Positions 5,393 through 5,395 of a DNA stretch of 5,395 bases are shown one piece after another; position 1 is the first letter of the stretch; each line of letters opens with the position of its first letter. Position numbers and translations under genes: made by a program. The notes beneath the pieces are model-generated. The model was not told where the DNA came from. It saw nothing but the letters and a program-made list of their open reading frames with translations, and did not search any database. The stretch lies in the NCBI GenBank assembly GCA_023459535.1, contig JAEWTK010000016.1, forward strand, positions 1-5,395, given 5' to 3'. The DNA comes from Pseudomonadota bacterium. GTDB lineage: Bacteria > Pseudomonadota > Gammaproteobacteria > Burkholderiales > Methylophilaceae.

Positions 5393-5395
5393 TAA

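Noticed and set aside
5339..5394. Possible tail of an upstream gene on the minus strand at the right edge
   Set aside because: One frame is open for 18 codons from the edge to a TGA near 5337, but that is too short to tell from chance and no motif is present.

Overview
The window reads as a chromosomal housekeeping stretch from a Gram-negative proteobacterium. A betaproteobacterium is the best guess, based on moderate GC content, an ffh/ypjD divergent pair, and close resemblance of Ffh, LeuA, Rnk and the YedA-like transporter to proteobacterial families. No transposase, phage gene, CRISPR array, rRNA or tRNA is visible.

Layout. The left edge (1-454, minus strand) holds the first 151 codons of ffh, the signal recognition particle GTPase. 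A 127-nt divergent intergenic region with a plausible extended -10 promoter separates it from ypjD (582-1400, plus strand), a CcsA/YpjD-type membrane protein. The rest is on the minus strand and reads, in transcription order, leuA (5029-3491), rnk (3465-3034), a YedA-like EamA/DMT transporter (2977-2087) and a HAD-IB phosphatase (start at 2069 or 2081, end 1407). Gaps of 25, 56 and 5-17 nt and the absence of obvious terminators suggest one transcript. That transcript converges on ypjD, with 6 nt between the two stop codons.

The 366 nt upstream of leuA (5030-5395) are the most interesting part. They contain a near-consensus sigma70 promoter (TTGTCA, 17-nt spacer, TATATT). About 10 nt after its -10 box starts a 40-codon ORF (5271-5149) with no leucine in its first 27 residues and six in its last 13, which looks like a leucine-sensing leader peptide for leuA. 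Three stem-loops lie in or just after this ORF. A second in-frame mini-ORF (23 codons) ends in an ATGA overlap with the leuA start. No hairpin with a U-tract follows, so any attenuation would not be a classical intrinsic terminator. A CRP/FNR-like inverted repeat sits at the extreme right edge.

Functionally, leuA commits 2-oxoisovalerate to leucine. rnk encodes an RNA-polymerase-associated, Gre-like regulator. The transporter and phosphatase have unknown substrates. SRP (ffh) and YpjD are general envelope-biogenesis functions. The main genes are ordinary; the proposed leucine control region is inferred from the sequence alone.
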